Positions 16,641 through 25,343 of a stretch of DNA of 64,000 nt are shown here, in pieces (within the stretch, counting starts at the first letter, position 1; the number at the start of each line of letters is the position of its first letter). The notes under the pieces are model-generated. The model did not search any database. It worked only from the letters and a program-made list of their open reading frames with translations, and was not told where the DNA came from. The DNA comes from CAZJFH01 sp964545205 (lineage in GTDB: Bacteria > Pseudomonadota > Alphaproteobacteria > Rhodospirillales > Magnetospirillaceae): positions 1-64,000 of the forward strand of contig CAZJFH010000013.1 in NCBI GenBank assembly GCA_964545205.1, given 5' to 3'. The position numbers and the translations under genes were made by a program.

Positions 16641-16671
16641 TGGTCTCCCGCGGTTCATGGGAGGGAACGAC

Positions 16672-18417
16672 ATGGAAACCGCCGCCGCCTGCGCCTTGCC
16701 GCCGGACAAGCAGGTCCGTTCGGTTCTGCATGCCCTCTGCTTCCGCTGCCTCGGCCACAAGGTCATCGCGGTCGTCGGCATCGCGGTGACGCTGGGTCTG
16801 TTCGCGCTCGTCAGCTTCTACACCGAGCGCCAGGAGCGAAACATCCTGGCCCAGAACGAGCGCACGATGAGCAACCTGACGGAGAGCGTCATCGGCAGCC
16901 TTCAGACGGTGATGCTGGCCGGGTATGCCGACATCGCCCAGAGCTTCGCCGAGAAGCTCAAGACGGTGCCCGAGGTGACGGACTTCCGCATCCTGCGCGT
17001 CGACGGCAGCGAGGCCTTCCGCGACAACCGCACCATCGACGACGTCAACCGCCGCCGCGGCGACGAGGAATTCCTGCCGCGCGAGAGCGAGACCGTGGTG
17101 CCGGTGCTGGCGAAGACCGATCCGACCCTCGCGGCGGTGATGGCGACCCGCCGCGTCGTTCCCTTCTACGAACAGGTCGACGGCCAGCGCGTGCTCACCT
17201 TCGTCGCGCCGATCGTGACCGAGGAGAAGTGCTTCAAGTGCCACGGCTCGGCCGAGGCGATCCGCGGCGTCGTCAAGCTCAGCACCTCGCTGGCCCCGGT
17301 CGAGGAGGACATCCGCGCCACCTGGTCGCAGGCGGTGCTGATCCTGGTGCTGGCGCTGTCGGCGATCATGGTCGCCACCCACCAGCTGATCAAGCGCGCG
17401 GTGGTGCGTCCGATTGCGGCGCTGTCCGAGGCGATGGCGCAGGTCTCCTCGGGGCGGCTCGACCACGCGGTGCCGGTGCCCGGCCGCGACGAGCTGGGCG
17501 TCATGGCCAACAGCTTCAACCGCATGACCAGCCAGCTCCTCGTCACCCTGAACAGCTTCCGCTCCGAGCACGACAAGCTGACGACGATCATCCTCACCGC
17601 CAACGAGGGCATCGTGGTGACGGACGGCAGCGGCGAGGTGGTGCTGGTCAATCCCGCCGCCGAGGCGCTGCTGGGCAAGCCGGCGCCGCGCGTGATCGCC
17701 GGCGGGTTCACGCGCCTGTTCGACGATCCGGCGATCATGGAGGCGCGCCTCGCCGAAGCCGGGCTGCCGGCGGATGTCGAGGTCGGCGAGCGCATCCTGT
17801 CGGTCAGCGCCAACACCATCCACGACGAGCACGGCCGGGCGCTCGGCTCGACGGCGCTGCTGCGCGACGTCACCGAGGCCAAGCGGCTGGAGCAGCGGCT
17901 GCGCATGCTGTCGCTGACCGACGGCCTGACCGGGCTCGGCAATCGCCGCTTCCTCGACCAGTCGCTTCAGACCGAGTTCGACCGGGCGACGGCGCAGGGC
18001 CTGGAACTGTCGCTGCTGATGTTCGACATCGACCATTTCAAGCGCTTCAACGACACCCACGGCCACGACCAGGGCGACCGGGTGCTGAAGGCGGTGGCCG
18101 AGGCGACGCGGGAGTCGGTCCGTGCGGTCGACCTGCCCTGCCGTTACGGCGGCGAGGAGTTCGTCGTCGTCCTGCGCCAGACCGGCCAGCCCGGCGCGCT
18201 GGTCACCGCCGAGCGGCTGCGCCGCAACGTCGAGGAGATGGTGGTGGACGGCCTCAAGGTGACGGTCACCGTCGGCGTCGCCAGCCTGCGCGAGATCGGC
18301 GCCGGCAGCGCCGTCAACCTGCTCGAACGCGCCGACGCCGCCCTGTACGAGGGCAAGAAGGGCGGCCGCAACCGTGTGGTGACCGCCGGCGACACGCCGG
18401 CCGCGGTCGCCGAGTAA
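16672..18417 (+). CDS. Diguanylate cyclase with periplasmic CXXCH heme sensor
   Basis: 581 residues: TM1 at about 30-50, periplasmic DUF3365/Tll0287-like domain containing one c-type heme motif (CFKCH, 187-191) close to the second membrane segment, TM2 at about 220-238, HAMP, PAS (about 300-405) and GGDEF (signature RYGGEEF, GGEEF at 493-497). Covalent heme outside the membrane with a cyclase inside predicts c-di-GMP synthesis controlled by redox state or a gas ligand. The ATG follows GGGAGGGAACGAC. First gene of a three-gene operon; the next gene is a tandem paralogue 14 bases away. The additional N-terminal CFRC (residues 23-26) lacks the heme His. Confidence 0.9.
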   Translation: METAAACALPPDKQVRSVLHALCFRCLGHKVIAVVGIAVTLGLFALVSFYTERQERNILAQNERTMSNLTESVIGSLQTVMLAGYADIAQSFAEKLKTVPEVTDFRILRVDGSEAFRDNRTIDDVNRRRGDEEFLPRESETVVPVLAKTDPTLAAVMATRRVVPFYEQVDGQRVLTFVAPIVTEEKCFKCHGSAEAIRGVVKLSTSLAPVEEDIRATWSQAVLILVLALSAIMVATHQLIKRAVVRPIAALSEAMAQVSSGRLDHAVPVPGRDELGVMANSFNRMTSQLLVTLNSFRSEHDKLTTIILTANEGIVVTDGSGEVVLVNPAAEALLGKPAPRVIAGGFTRLFDDPAIMEARLAEAGLPADVEVGERILSVSANTIHDEHGRALGSTALLRDVTEAKRLEQRLRMLSLTDGLTGLGNRRFLDQSLQTEFDRATAQGLELSLLMFDIDHFKRFNDTHGHDQGDRVLKAVAEATRESVRAVDLPCRYGGEEFVVVLRQTGQPGALVTAERLRRNVEEMVVDGLKVTVTVGVASLREIGAGSAVNLLERADAALYEGKKGGRNRVVTAGDTPAAVAE

Positions 18418-18431
18418 GGGGAGGCAGCGCG

Positions 18432-20114
18432 ATGTCCGGGTTCTTCGCCACCAGCATCGGCCGCAAGGTCATGGCCGCCGTCGGCGTCGCCGTCGCCCTC
18501 GGCCTGGCGGTTCTGGTCGTCTTCTACGCCCAGCGCCAGCAGGAGAGCATCCTGGCGCAGCAGGAACGCACGATGACCAAGGTCACCGAAAGCGTCCTCA
18601 AGGGCTTGCGGACGGTGATGCTGGCCGGCTACGCCGACATCGGCCATGCCCTGTTCGAACGCCTGCATCATGCGGGCGAAGCGATGGAGATCCGCATCCT
18701 GCGCCCCGACGGCCACGAGGCCTTCAGGGACAACGCGACCATCGACGCCGTCAATCTGCGCCTGGGCGGCGAGCGCTATCGCCGCCGCGAGGAGGCCGCC
18801 GCCCACCGGCTGCTCGATCCCGGCGACGCGCGCATGCGTCAGGTCGTCGAGACCGGCCGTTCGGTCGCCTTCCGCGACGGCGACGACCTCTTCACCCTGC
18901 TGGCGCCGATCCAGTCCGAACCCGAATGCCGCAAGTGCCACGAGGCCGAGGGGCTGCGCGCCGTGCTCAAGGTCGACGCCTCGCTGGCCCCGGTTCGCGA
19001 CGACATCCGCGCCACCTGGATCCAGGCCCTGGTGATCCTGGCGGTCGCCCTGACGGCGATCCTGATCAGCATCGGCGTGCTGATCCGTCGTTCGGTCGTC
19101 TCGCCGATCAACGAGGTGACCCAGGCCATGCTGCGTGCCGCCCACGGCGACCTGACGCAGCAGGTTCCCGTCGTCGGCCGCGACGAGCTCGGCACCATGG
19201 CGACCAGCTTCAACCGCATGATCCAGGCGCTGCTGGGCATGTATTCCGGCCTCGAGCAGGAGCGGAACAAGCTGGCGACGGTGTTGCTCGGCGCCGCCGA
19301 GGGCATCGTCGTCACCGACGGCGAGGGACGGGTGGTGCTGGCCAATCCGGCGGCCGAGGCGTTGCTCGGCAAGACCGTCGCCGAGATCGTCGCGGCCGGC
19401 CTGCCGGCGCTGTTCGACGACCCGGAGTGGATGAACGAGCGGCTGGCGAACCGCCGCGAGGCGGCCGAGACCTACGTCTACAACGGGCACATCCTCAGCG
19501 TGATGGTGGCCGAGATCAAGGCCGAGGACGGCCGCCGCGTCGGCTCGGCGGCGCTGCTGCGCGACATCACCGACGAGACGCGCCTGCGCGAGCAGCTGCA
19601 GCGCCTGTCCGACACCGACGCGCTGACGGGCCTGTACAACCGGCGCTATTTCGACGCCAAGCTGGCCGACGAACTGGCGCTGGCGCGCCGCTACGACCGG
19701 CCGCTGTCGCTGTTCGTGTTCGACGTCGACCACTTCAAGCGCTTCAACGACACCTACGGCCATGATCAGGGCGACCGCGTGCTGCAGGCCATGGGGCAGG
19801 CGATGCGCGAGAACGCCGGGCGGACGGACGTCGTCTGCCGCTATGGCGGCGAGGAATTCGTCTGCATCCTGCCGGGTTCCGCCCGCGACGCGGCGGTCGC
19901 CGCCGCCGAACGGTTGCGACAGGGGGTCGAGGCGATGCGCGTCGACGGCCTTTCCGTCACCATCAGCATCGGCGTCGCCGTGTTCCCCGATCTCGAATTC
20001 CTCAGCCCCGACGCGATGGTCAAGGCGGCCGACCGGGCGCTGTACGCCGCCAAGCAGGCCGGTCGCAACCAGGTCCGCACGGCGCCGCCCGACACCGAAC
20101 CGGAAGCGGCCTGA
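18432..20114 (+). CDS. Second diguanylate cyclase with periplasmic CXXCH heme sensor
   Basis: 560 residues, same architecture as the preceding protein: TM1 (about 11-32), periplasmic domain with CRKCH at 166-170, TM2 (about 198-218), HAMP, PAS, GGDEF with RYGGEEF (GGEEF 472-476). The two proteins align end to end, e.g. ILAQ(N/Q)ERTM, TVMLAGYADI, EAFRDN.TIDDVN and DDIRATW, and clearly arose by tandem duplication followed by divergence of the sensor. Ribosome-binding site AAGGGGAGGCAGCGCG. Two versions could cover different redox potentials or form heterodimers; that is inference. Confidence 0.9.
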   Translation: MSGFFATSIGRKVMAAVGVAVALGLAVLVVFYAQRQQESILAQQERTMTKVTESVLKGLRTVMLAGYADIGHALFERLHHAGEAMEIRILRPDGHEAFRDNATIDAVNLRLGGERYRRREEAAAHRLLDPGDARMRQVVETGRSVAFRDGDDLFTLLAPIQSEPECRKCHEAEGLRAVLKVDASLAPVRDDIRATWIQALVILAVALTAILISIGVLIRRSVVSPINEVTQAMLRAAHGDLTQQVPVVGRDELGTMATSFNRMIQALLGMYSGLEQERNKLATVLLGAAEGIVVTDGEGRVVLANPAAEALLGKTVAEIVAAGLPALFDDPEWMNERLANRREAAETYVYNGHILSVMVAEIKAEDGRRVGSAALLRDITDETRLREQLQRLSDTDALTGLYNRRYFDAKLADELALARRYDRPLSLFVFDVDHFKRFNDTYGHDQGDRVLQAMGQAMRENAGRTDVVCRYGGEEFVCILPGSARDAAVAAAERLRQGVEAMRVDGLSVTISIGVAVFPDLEFLSPDAMVKAADRALYAAKQAGRNQVRTAPPDTEPEAA

Positions 20115-20135
20115 CCGGCCCGGGGAGTTTCTCCG

Positions 20136-23100
20136 ATGCGCATTCTCGGAAAGGCGATCCTATCGCACCTGGTGGCGGCGTTGCTGCCCCTTCTGCTGTT
20201 CGCCGGCTTGTCCGTGGTTGCGCTGGAGCAGCACATGCGGGTCATGCTGCAGGACGACCTCTCGGCGGCGGCCGGTCGCGCCCTGATCGAACTCGAGCAG
20301 CCGCTGGGCGAGGCCATGCGCGACGCTCAGGCCTGGGCCTCGCTGCCGGCGATGGCCGAGGTCGCCACCGAAGTCGGCGGTCTCGGGCAGGAGATCGGCG
20401 AACTGCTGACCCGCTACGACATCTTGGACGCGCTGGCGGTTCTCGATCGCGACGGCATCGTCGTCGCTTCCACCGAAGCGGCGGCACGGGGACGCTCCTT
20501 CGCCGGGGCCGGCTTCTTCCTCGGCGCCATGGCCGAAGGGCGCCATCTCGGCGCGCTCGACCTTCATCCGCTGACCGGGCGGCCGGGCATCGGCGTCGCC
20601 GTCGCGATCGGCCACGGACCCGAGGCCGTCGCCGGCGTCCTCGTCGCGGTGATCGACTGGACGGTGATCGCCGCCGAGTTGGGCCGGATCGAGGTCCTCG
20701 ACCGGCCGCAGGACCCGGATCGGCGCATCCTGATCCTGTCGCGCGACCAGGACCGGATCGTGCATGGCCTCGTTCCCGGCATCGACGCCGAGGCGCTGAG
20801 CGGAGTGCTGGCGGACGGAACGGCGACGACGCTGGAGTTGGGCTCGGAAGCGTGGCATCTGCGCGCTGCAGCCCCGCATCCCGGCGCGAATCCGCTGATC
20901 GCGAACTTCGTCGCCTACGCCGTGGTCAGCGACCGGGTCGCCCGCGCCTTCACCGATCACCTGACGACGGCGGGCCTGGTCGTCGCCGCCTTCGGGCTGC
21001 TGGCGACGGCCATGCTCGGCTACGTCATGGCGATGAATCTCGCCCGGCCGATCAAGCGGGTGACCGGCAATCTCGCCCGGGCGCTCGCCGGCGATCACGA
21101 CCAGCCGCTGCTGATCACCGGCCGCAGCGACGAGATCGGCGACATGAGCAAAGCGCTCGACGCCTTTCACCGCAACCTGGTGAATCTCGAGAAGATGTCT
21201 CGCGAACAGGCGATCAGCGAGGGCGCCGAACGCGGAAAGCTCGCCGCGGCGCTCGAGGCGCTCGAGCATCCGCTGGCGGTCTGGGACGCGCATGGCCGCT
21301 ACGTGCTCGGCAACCGCGCCTTCGCCAGCCTGATGGAAAGTTTCGGCATCCCGACCGAGGCGCTGAACACCTATCGCTACCACGACATCGAGCAGGGGCT
21401 GCTGCAGGTCGGCGAGATCGACGAGCGGTCCTTCGCGATCGGCGGCTCGCCGCGCGACGTCGAGATGGACGTGGTCCTGTCCGACGGCCGCGTCCTGCGG
21501 GTCGTCGAGCACGCCACCGCCGACGGCGGCGCCGTGTCGGCATGGTTCGACATCACCGCCTTCCGCCGCCGCGAGACGGCGTTGGCGATGCTGGCCAACG
21601 ACCAGCGCGCCGGCCGCCCGTTCCAGGAGCTGGCGATCGAGGTCATGGTCATCGGCCTGGGCATGCGCTACGCCGGGATCACCCGTCTCGGCGTCGACGG
21701 CGGCACCGCGACCCTGCAGGCGCTGTGCGAGGGCCAGAACCGACTGCCGCCGTTCTCCTACGCGTTGGCCGGCAGCCCGTGCCACCGGGTGATCGAGAAC
21801 CGCGAGATCTTCGCCATTCCGGCCGGCGCCACCGACCGCTTTCCGTCGGTGGCGCCGCTGGCGCAGTGCCCCGGCGCCGCGTATGTGGGCGTGCCCTATT
21901 GCGGCGCCGAAGGCGATGTCGCCGGCCACCTGTTCGCGATCGGCGACGCCCGGGCGCCGCTGTCGGCCGACGAGAAGCAGTTCGTCTCGGTCATCGCCCG
22001 TTGGGTGGAGGCCCAGCACGAGCGCGCCAAGGCGGTTCAGGAGCTCAGCCACCAGGCGAATTTCGACGCCCTCACGGGGCTGCCGAACCGCAATCTCGCC
22101 CTCGACCGGCTGGGGCTGGCGCTGGCGCGGGCGCGCCGGCACGGCGACGCGGCGGCGGCGCTGTTCATCGACCTCGACAACTTCAAGACCGTCAACGACA
22201 CCCTCGGCCATCTGGTCGGCGATCACCTGCTGCGCCTCGCCGCTCAGCGGCTGGTCCACTGCGTGCGCGAGGAGGACACGGTCTCCCGCCTGGGCGGCGA
22301 CGAGTTCCTGGTCATCCTGCCCGCGCTGCGCGACGGCGCCCGCGCCGAGGCGGTGGCGCGCAAGGTCATCGCCGCCATGGCGCAGCCGTTCACGGTGCAT
22401 GGTCACGAGCTCTACGTCACCGCCAGCGTCGGCATCACCGTGTTCCCCGCCGACGGCGACACCCCGGCCGAGATCATGCGCAACGCCGATGCGGCGATGT
22501 ACCTCGCCAAGCAGAAGGGCCGGAACTGCTCGCAGTTCTTCACCGCCCGCCTGAACCAGGAGGCCAACGAGCGGCTGCGCATCGAAAGCCGCCTGCGTCA
22601 CGTGCTCGAGCGCGACGAGTTGCAGCTCAACTATCAGCCGCTGGTCCATCTCGGCAGCGGCCGGCTGCTGTCGGCGGAGGCGCTGCTGCGCTGGACCAAT
22701 CCCGATCTCGGCTCGGTGCCGCCGGACCGTTTCATTCCGCTGGCCGAGGAGACCGACCTGATCATCGACATCGGCCGCTGGGTCATAGAGCGTGCCTGCC
22801 GCGACCTGGCCGCCTGGCAGGCCGGGGGGCTGCACGGGCTGCGGATCGCGGTCAACGTGTCCAGCCGCCAGTTCCAGGACGACGGGCTGGTCGAGCTGGT
22901 CGCCGCCGTGCTGTCGCGCCACGGCATCGATCCGGCCTGCCTCGAGCTCGAGATCACCGAGCGGCTGCTGCTGCGCAAGGACGCCCGCACCGAGGCGATG
23001 ATGAAGCGGCTGCGGGAGATCGGCGTGCGGTTCTCGATCGACGACTTCGGCACCGGCTATTCCGCCATGTCGTACCTGACCAGCTTCCCGTTCGACGTGC

Positions 23101-23366
23101 TGAAGATCGATCGCTCCTTCGTGCGCAACGCCGCCCAGTCGGAACAGGACGCCAAGCTGGCCCAGGCGATGATCGCCATGGCTCACAGTCTGGGGCTGGA
23201 AGTGGTGGGCGAGGGCGTCGAGGATGTCGGCGACGTCGATTTCCTGCGCCGGCACGACTGCGATTTCGCGCAGGGCTACTTCTTCTCCAGGCCGCTGCCC
23301 AGCGAGGCCTTCCAGGGCTGGGCGAGACGATTCCAGTCGCCCCCCGGCCCGATTGCCGCGCAGTAG
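20136..23366 (+). CDS. Membrane GGDEF-EAL protein with PAS and GAF domains
   Basis: 1076 residues: TM1 near 8-30, periplasmic sensor region (to about 270), TM2 and HAMP (about 275-340), PAS-like (about 370-480), GAF-like (about 490-640), GGDEF with intact LGGDEF (720-724) and EAL with intact EALLRW (848-853), plus DDFGTGYS and QGYFFSRP. Both c-di-GMP synthesis and hydrolysis motifs are present, so it may switch direction; the GAF region has several Cys/His (CHRVIENREI, QCPGAAYVGVPYC). Last gene of the sigma-54 operon with the two heme cyclases, 21 bases after them. Confidence 0.9.
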   Translation: MRILGKAILSHLVAALLPLLLFAGLSVVALEQHMRVMLQDDLSAAAGRALIELEQPLGEAMRDAQAWASLPAMAEVATEVGGLGQEIGELLTRYDILDALAVLDRDGIVVASTEAAARGRSFAGAGFFLGAMAEGRHLGALDLHPLTGRPGIGVAVAIGHGPEAVAGVLVAVIDWTVIAAELGRIEVLDRPQDPDRRILILSRDQDRIVHGLVPGIDAEALSGVLADGTATTLELGSEAWHLRAAAPHPGANPLIANFVAYAVVSDRVARAFTDHLTTAGLVVAAFGLLATAMLGYVMAMNLARPIKRVTGNLARALAGDHDQPLLITGRSDEIGDMSKALDAFHRNLVNLEKMSREQAISEGAERGKLAAALEALEHPLAVWDAHGRYVLGNRAFASLMESFGIPTEALNTYRYHDIEQGLLQVGEIDERSFAIGGSPRDVEMDVVLSDGRVLRVVEHATADGGAVSAWFDITAFRRRETALAMLANDQRAGRPFQELAIEVMVIGLGMRYAGITRLGVDGGTATLQALCEGQNRLPPFSYALAGSPCHRVIENREIFAIPAGATDRFPSVAPLAQCPGAAYVGVPYCGAEGDVAGHLFAIGDARAPLSADEKQFVSVIARWVEAQHERAKAVQELSHQANFDALTGLPNRNLALDRLGLALARARRHGDAAAALFIDLDNFKTVNDTLGHLVGDHLLRLAAQRLVHCVREEDTVSRLGGDEFLVILPALRDGARAEAVARKVIAAMAQPFTVHGHELYVTASVGITVFPADGDTPAEIMRNADAAMYLAKQKGRNCSQFFTARLNQEANERLRIESRLRHVLERDELQLNYQPLVHLGSGRLLSAEALLRWTNPDLGSVPPDRFIPLAEETDLIIDIGRWVIERACRDLAAWQAGGLHGLRIAVNVSSRQFQDDGLVELVAAVLSRHGIDPACLELEITERLLLRKDARTEAMMKRLREIGVRFSIDDFGTGYSAMSYLTSFPFDVLKIDRSFVRNAAQSEQDAKLAQAMIAMAHSLGLEVVGEGVEDVGDVDFLRRHDCDFAQGYFFSRPLPSEAFQGWARRFQSPPGPIAAQ

Positions 23367-23370
23367 ACGG

Positions 23371-23408
23371 TTTCCGAACGCCGGGACGTCGATCCCTGAA
23401 TGCGGGAA
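23371..23408. promoter_or_regulatory. Pair of TTCCCG-type palindrome-like elements
   Basis: TTTCCGAACGCCGGGA (23371-23386) and ATCCCTGAATGCGGGAA (23392-23408) lie 50-90 bases upstream of the next sigma-54 promoter and resemble the other TTCCC...GGGAA elements, with one-base spacing differences. Confidence 0.4.
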
Positions 23409-23457
23409 ACGGGTCGCGCGCTCCGGCCTGGCCGGCCGGTTTCCGGCGGCCCGCCGC

Positions 23458-23473
23458 TGGCACGTCGCTTGCT
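23458..23473 (+). promoter_or_regulatory. Sigma-54 promoter for the 23508-24543 unit
   Basis: TGGCACGTCGCTTGCT: full consensus in both boxes and exact spacing. The start codon is 35 bases downstream. Confidence 0.9.
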
Positions 23474-23507
23474 CCGTAGCCGTCGGGTTCAGCGCATGGA
23501 GGGCGCG

Positions 23508-23702
23508 ATGACTGACGGACTGGAAATGCTCGAGCACGTCGGCGGGGAAGACCAGCGCGGGGCGATGTTGGCGATCATCGCCGAAGCCGGGCATCACGCC
23601 GCCGAAACCGTCGAATACGCGCTGCGGGTTCTCGCCGTGCTCGACGATCTCGACCGGATGCACGAGCGGTCGTGCCGCCACGAGCCGCAGCTCGCGGCCT
23701 GA
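23508..23702 (+). CDS. Small hypothetical protein
   Basis: 64 residues: MTDGLEMLEHVGGEDQRGAM then a helical region (LAIIAEAGHHAAETVEYALRVLAVLDDLDRMHERS). It contains six histidines, with HHAAE and MHERSCRH clusters that could bind metal. Start supported by GGAGGGCGCG. It sits directly behind one of the strongest sigma-54 promoters in the window and 19 bases before the family-1 paralogue, so expression is likely. No homologue recognised. Confidence 0.6.
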   Translation: MTDGLEMLEHVGGEDQRGAMLAIIAEAGHHAAETVEYALRVLAVLDDLDRMHERSCRHEPQLAA

Positions 23703-23721
23703 TTTCGCGACGGGGAACGGA

Positions 23722-24543
23722 ATGTCGATCATCGTGCCGCCGAACGACGATTTCGGCCAGGGTACCCGCCGCTGCCGCGCCCTGGGCAGCGCCGCCGTCG
23801 AGACCTTCGCCCGGCGCCTGATGGCCGCCGCCACCGGCGACGCGATCCGGATCGGCGACGTCGAACGCGAGCTGCGCCGGTTCCTCGACGGCGAAGCCGA
23901 GGAGATCCAGACCCTGGTCCGCCGCGCCCATGACGGCTGTGCGCGCCACGGCGCCGAGGCGGCCCCGAAGCACCGGCGCAATCACATCTTCATGCGCGCC
24001 CTCGTGCGGCCGCTCGAGCCGCTGATGCGCATGCCCGACGGCCACGGCGTCATGCTGTCGCGGCGGTGCATCCTCGGTTTCGGCTACGCGACGACGCGCA
24101 TCCTCGGGCCGCACCAGTTCACCCACGGCGACTCCACCGCGCGCGAGATCGCCGCCGATTTTCCGAACGGCGGCGACGGGCTGTTCGACGATGCCCGAAT
24201 GCGGGCCCTGGTCGAAGCCGCCCTGATCCGCACCGCCACCTGGTTCCACGGCGATTTCATGCTGCGGCTGCGCGACTTCCTCGACCTGGTGAACGCGCGC
24301 CTGTCGCCGGGCGAGGCCGGCCGTTGGGACGAGCACTGGCGCATGGAGCGCTCGTCGGGGCTGGCCCTTCTCGACGCGCTGTTCCGCGAGCTGCGCCGCG
24401 AAATCGCGGCCCACGGCGGCGAGCGCATCGTCGCGGCCCACGGGGCCGAGGCGCTGACGGCGCTCGAGGAGCTGTTCGCGGGCGTCGACGCGGCGCGGCG
24501 GATCATGGACAAGCCCTGGCGCCTGCGTCCGATCGTCATCTGA
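23722..24543 (+). CDS. Uncharacterised cytosolic protein, family 1 copy B
   Basis: 273 residues, soluble, helical, without recognised domain. Paralogue of the 11216-12013 product (shared blocks RPLEPL, LSR...ILGP...AREIA, FDDARMRALVEAALIRTATWFHGDFMLRLRDFLD against YDDPEVVRLFNEVIAKLAHAFCTYDDTKRWFIGHMD). Both copies are in sigma-54 units and next to small His-rich or hemerythrin genes. No catalytic motif stands out; HGDST and HWRMERSSG are local features only. It ends directly against the stop of a convergent gene. Confidence 0.75.
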   Translation: MSIIVPPNDDFGQGTRRCRALGSAAVETFARRLMAAATGDAIRIGDVERELRRFLDGEAEEIQTLVRRAHDGCARHGAEAAPKHRRNHIFMRALVRPLEPLMRMPDGHGVMLSRRCILGFGYATTRILGPHQFTHGDSTAREIAADFPNGGDGLFDDARMRALVEAALIRTATWFHGDFMLRLRDFLDLVNARLSPGEAGRWDEHWRMERSSGLALLDALFRELRREIAAHGGERIVAAHGAEALTALEELFAGVDAARRIMDKPWRLRPIVI

Positions 24544-25341
24544 TCATTCCGGAATCGGGAGCCCCATCGTCTGGAGCGCGCGCACCAGGTGTCGCGTCGC
24601 CGCCTCCATGCCCCGGATCGCCGCCGCGAAATCTCCGGACGCCGCCGCCTTCTCGGCTCCGGACCGCGTCCGGGCGCCGTCCTCCTCGAGGGCGGCGACA
24701 CGCCGGGCGACGCCGTCGGCGCGGCCCTCGGCGATCGCCTGCTGGACCAGCAGCACGTAGCTGCGATGCCGGTTGACCTCGTACTGGAATTCGTCGGCCG
24801 GCGTGGCGAACACCAGGGCCGAGACCACCGACTGGCCGTCGCGGTTGGCCGTGATCACCGCCTCGATGGCCGCCGCGGCCTCGGCGAGCCGGTCGGCGGC
24901 CTCCGGATAGCGGCCGGCGCGCGCCGCGGCGCTGGCCGCGGCCATCAGCGCGTCGAGCCGGCCCTGATCCAGCGGCGTCGTCGCGTCGCCGCTGCGCATG
25001 TCGACGTCGAAGCTGCCGCGGTATTGCGCGATGCGCTCGAGCAGTTCGTTGTAGCGCCGGCGCTCGGCGTCGGGCGACGCCTCCGGCGGCGGTCGCACCG
25101 CCGCGACCAGCCGCATCGCCCGGTCGAGCAGGCGCTCGGCGGCGCCGAGGTCGCCGGCCGCGGACGCGGCGCGGGCGCCGTCGATCAGGGCGTCGGCCTC
25201 CGGCATCGCGGCGGCGCCGCCGCGCGACGCCAGCAGCCGCTCGGCCAGCGCCTGCTTCTGGGCGAGCATCGTGTCGGCGGCGCCGGCCGGCGGCGTCCCG
25301 GCGAGGAGGGCGAGCAGCCAGCAGGCCGCCGGGACGCGCAT
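24544..25341 (-). CDS. Secreted helical-repeat protein, family 2 copy A
   Basis: 265 residues with a signal peptide (MRVPAACWLLALLAGTPPAGAAD) and then Ala-rich helical repeats of TPR-like character. It is homologous to the product of 46827-47696: C-terminal blocks FATPADEFQYEVNRHRSYVLL / FDTPKDEYVYEVDRNDSHLFL and RALQTMGLPIPE / KAMRMTGLYIPG. Both copies directly follow cytochrome c genes, suggesting a structural or chaperone role for periplasmic cytochromes. The ATG lies two bases after the stop of the upstream diheme cytochrome gene (TGAGGATG), indicating translational coupling. Function unknown. Confidence 0.75.
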   Translation of the reverse strand: MRVPAACWLLALLAGTPPAGAADTMLAQKQALAERLLASRGGAAAMPEADALIDGARAASAAGDLGAAERLLDRAMRLVAAVRPPPEASPDAERRRYNELLERIAQYRGSFDVDMRSGDATTPLDQGRLDALMAAASAAARAGRYPEAADRLAEAAAAIEAVITANRDGQSVVSALVFATPADEFQYEVNRHRSYVLLVQQAIAEGRADGVARRVAALEEDGARTRSGAEKAAASGDFAAAIRGMEAATRHLVRALQTMGLPIPE

Positions 25342-25343
25342 CC

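Noticed and set aside
20160..23981. Very long antisense open frames (over 1200 codons opposite the GGDEF-EAL gene, and similar ones opposite 15982-18066 and 49217-51955).
   Set aside because: They have GC-rich shadow composition (Arg/Ala/Gly/His repeats), no ribosome-binding site and no domain, and lie opposite genes with clear motifs.
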